Source: [Flexibacter] sp. ATCC 35103 (GTDB lineage Bacteria > Bacteroidota > Bacteroidia > Flavobacteriales > Flavobacteriaceae). Taken from it: 64,000 bases of DNA. A program made the translations under genes and the position numbers. Below the pieces are notes generated by a model that was not told the origin of the DNA, did no database searches, and saw nothing but the letters and a program-made list of their open reading frames with translations. Shown here piece after piece: positions 62,565 to 64,000 of the stretch (within the stretch, counting starts at the first letter, position 1; the number at the start of each line of letters is the position of its first letter). The stretch is from positions 121,025 through 185,024 of the forward strand of contig NZ_MTQF01000003.1 of the NCBI RefSeq assembly GCF_001975985.1, given 5' to 3'.

Positions 62565-64000
62565 GTTGTGCTTTTTTAATAGTTGGATCTTCGTAAGCGC
62601 TTAATTGATCATAGGCAATCAGCAATTTGTTGTATGCTGCTACTTTATCTAATTCTGGAAAATATTCTCCGTCAAAATCGCTTCCTATTTTTTGACTTGC
62701 TTCGATTACGTTAGAATAAATCCCGGCTGCAACTGCTGCATAAATTGCTGCGCCCAAAGCCGGAGTCTGATCTGAAGCTGCAATTTTAATAGGCTTGTTC
62801 AGGACGTTTGCCAAAGTCTGCATGATAAAAGGAGATTTACGGGCAACGCCGCCAATACCTATAACGCTGTCGATTTTTACGCCTTCTTCTTCAAAACGAT
62901 CGACGATTTTCTTGGCTCCAAAACAAATTGCGTTTACCAAAGCTTTAAAAATATGTGGCGCTTTTGTACCTAATGATAAATTCGAAATAGCACTTTTTAA
63001 TTCCTGATTGGCATCCGGAGTTCTGCGTCCGTTAATCCAGTCCAACGCAATTGGAAGACTGTCTGAAACCGGAATTTTCTCTGCTTCTTTTGTTAATTCT
63101 ACAATTAGTTTATCGCTGAATTCTTCTCGTAATTGTTCTTTTTGAGTTTCATTTAAAACCGTCGAAGCTGTTAATAAATGATCTGTTGGCCAAAGCAATA
63201 ATTCTTTGTACCAAGCCAGTAAATCTCCAAAAGCAGATTGTCCGGCTTCTAAACCAATATAACCCGGAATTACTGAACCATCAACTTGCCCACAGATTCC
63301 GCGAACTGTTTTAGTTCCTACTTCTTCTTTTGAACCTACCAGAATATCGCAGGTCGAAGTTCCCATAACGCGAACTAAAGTATTTTCTCCAATCTTGGCG
63401 CCAACAGCTCCTGAGTGTGCATCAAAAGTTCCTACCGCTATAACAGTTTCTGTAGAAAGTCCTAAACGAGTTGCCCATTCCTGGCTTAGATTTCCGGCAA
63501 CTAAATCTGATGTATAGGTTTCATCATATAAATTACCACGAAGTGTTGCCAGATAAGGATGTAGTTTTTCTAAGAATTCTACCGGAGGTAAACCGTTCCA
63601 GTCTTCGTGCCACATTGCTTTATGTCCCGCGGCGCAACGGCTTCTTTTAAACGTTTTTAAATCTTTATCTTCAATTAATAAATACGTCATTAAATCGCAA
63701 TGTTCCATCCAGGTATGTGCTGCATTTCGAACTGCTTCATCTTCTCTGGCAATGTGCAGGATTTTTGCCCAAAACCATTCAGATGAGTAAATTCCGCCTA
63801 CATATTTGGTTACGTTTTCTCCGCCCCAGCTTACTGCCAGTTCGTTGATTTCGTTTGCTTCGTTTATTGCGGTATGATCTTTCCATAAAACCATCATCGC
63901 GTTCGGGTTTTCCTCAAAACCTTTTGTCAAGGCAAGCGGAATTCCTTCTTTGGTTACCGGAACAGGAGAAGATCCTGTGGTATCGATACAAATTCCTTTT
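62548..64000 (-). CDS. araB: Ribulokinase, N-terminus beyond the window
   Basis: The visible 483 codons run to the right edge without a start. At the edge the protein reads KGICIDTTGSSPVPVTKEGI. It is a FGGY-family kinase: phosphorylates L-ribulose. Motifs include GTFDAHSGAVGA, GTSTCDILVG, the FGGY signature region GYIGLEAGQSAFGDLLAW and GIGGVARKSPFIMQTLANVL. It overlaps araD and is the most upstream visible gene of the araB-araD-araA-galM operon. An internal TTG at 63930 is not the real start. Confidence 0.95.
   Translation of the reverse strand, partial: KGICIDTTGSSPVPVTKEGIPLALTKGFEENPNAMMVLWKDHTAINEANEINELAVSWGGENVTKYVGGIYSSEWFWAKILHIAREDEAVRNAAHTWMEHCDLMTYLLIEDKDLKTFKRSRCAAGHKAMWHEDWNGLPPVEFLEKLHPYLATLRGNLYDETYTSDLVAGNLSQEWATRLGLSTETVIAVGTFDAHSGAVGAKIGENTLVRVMGTSTCDILVGSKEEVGTKTVRGICGQVDGSVIPGYIGLEAGQSAFGDLLAWYKELLLWPTDHLLTASTVLNETQKEQLREEFSDKLIVELTKEAEKIPVSDSLPIALDWINGRRTPDANQELKSAISNLSLGTKAPHIFKALVNAICFGAKKIVDRFEEEGVKIDSVIGIGGVARKSPFIMQTLANVLNKPIKIAASDQTPALGAAIYAAVAAGIYSNVIEASQKIGSDFDGEYFPELDKVAAYNKLLIAYDQLSAYEDPTIKKAQHEFSL

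Noticed and set aside
62548..63930. Ribulokinase starting at TTG 63930.
   Set aside because: Conserved kinase sequence continues in frame to the window edge, so the true start lies outside.

Overview
The window is A+T-rich DNA from a member of the Bacteroidota, almost certainly a Flavobacterium or close relative. The evidence is TAnnTTTG-type -7 promoter elements, a TonB receptor/DUF5689 lipoprotein pair, DUF2480, DUF3078, DUF6249, DUF6515 and IPExxxVDY proteins, a long PurF and an araB-araD-araA-galM operon. Most of it is housekeeping backbone. The intergenic gaps are unusually rich in short inverted and direct repeats of several families.

Layout. 0-2.4 kb: a tightly coupled three-gene minus-strand cluster (P-loop nucleotide-kinase-like protein, PIN+GNAT+PUA-like fusion, small ASCH-like protein) of unknown function, followed by a serine hydrolase. 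4.0-8.2 kb: sulfur mobilisation and Fe-S genes (sufS, lipoprotein, sufE, DUF59, DUF2480), then DUF3078. 8.3-20.6 kb: hflX, a secreted protein, a DUF5689 lipoprotein and its TonB receptor, an MFS transporter, a Gfo/Idh oxidoreductase, an Old Yellow Enzyme and rseP. 20.7-29 kb: two tRNA-Asn, tRNA-Leu(CAA), prs, rplY/ctc, pth, superoxide dismutase, three tandem copies of a candidate ~70-nt small RNA on the minus strand, purF and a PfkB kinase. 29-37.4 kb: a lipoprotein gene broken by a stop in its signal peptide, an ECF sigma/anti-sigma pair divergent from a DUF6249 gene with matching ECF promoters, then rnhA, purN, acpP-fabF-rnc, an IPExxxVDY protein and pyk.

37.9-51.3 kb: a run of twelve plus-strand genes, nearly all for exported proteins (sulfatase, HAD phosphatase lipoprotein, two porin-like transporters, DUF1254/DUF1214, DUF2490, DUF2252, DUF2092, DUF6515, DUF4136, a membrane-bound AraC-type regulator and an Omp85 barrel). 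Two palindromes sharing a core lie before it. The locus looks like an uncharacterised cell-envelope system. 51.4-58.5 kb: CPBP protease, AraC regulator, secreted C1 peptidase, dinD (bounded by a 22-bp direct repeat copied from the peptidase gene), an unknown coiled-coil protein, an XRE regulator and an OsmC protein. 58.7-64 kb: the L-arabinose operon on the minus strand, with araB running off the right edge.

Best candidates for undescribed biology are the three tandem small RNAs (25.3-25.9 kb), the PIN-GNAT-PUA cluster (0-2.4 kb), the sulfatase/DUF envelope locus with its palindromes (37.6-51.3 kb), the dinD insertion, and the ECF sigma circuit at 30-31 kb. No CRISPR array, phage or complete insertion sequence was seen.
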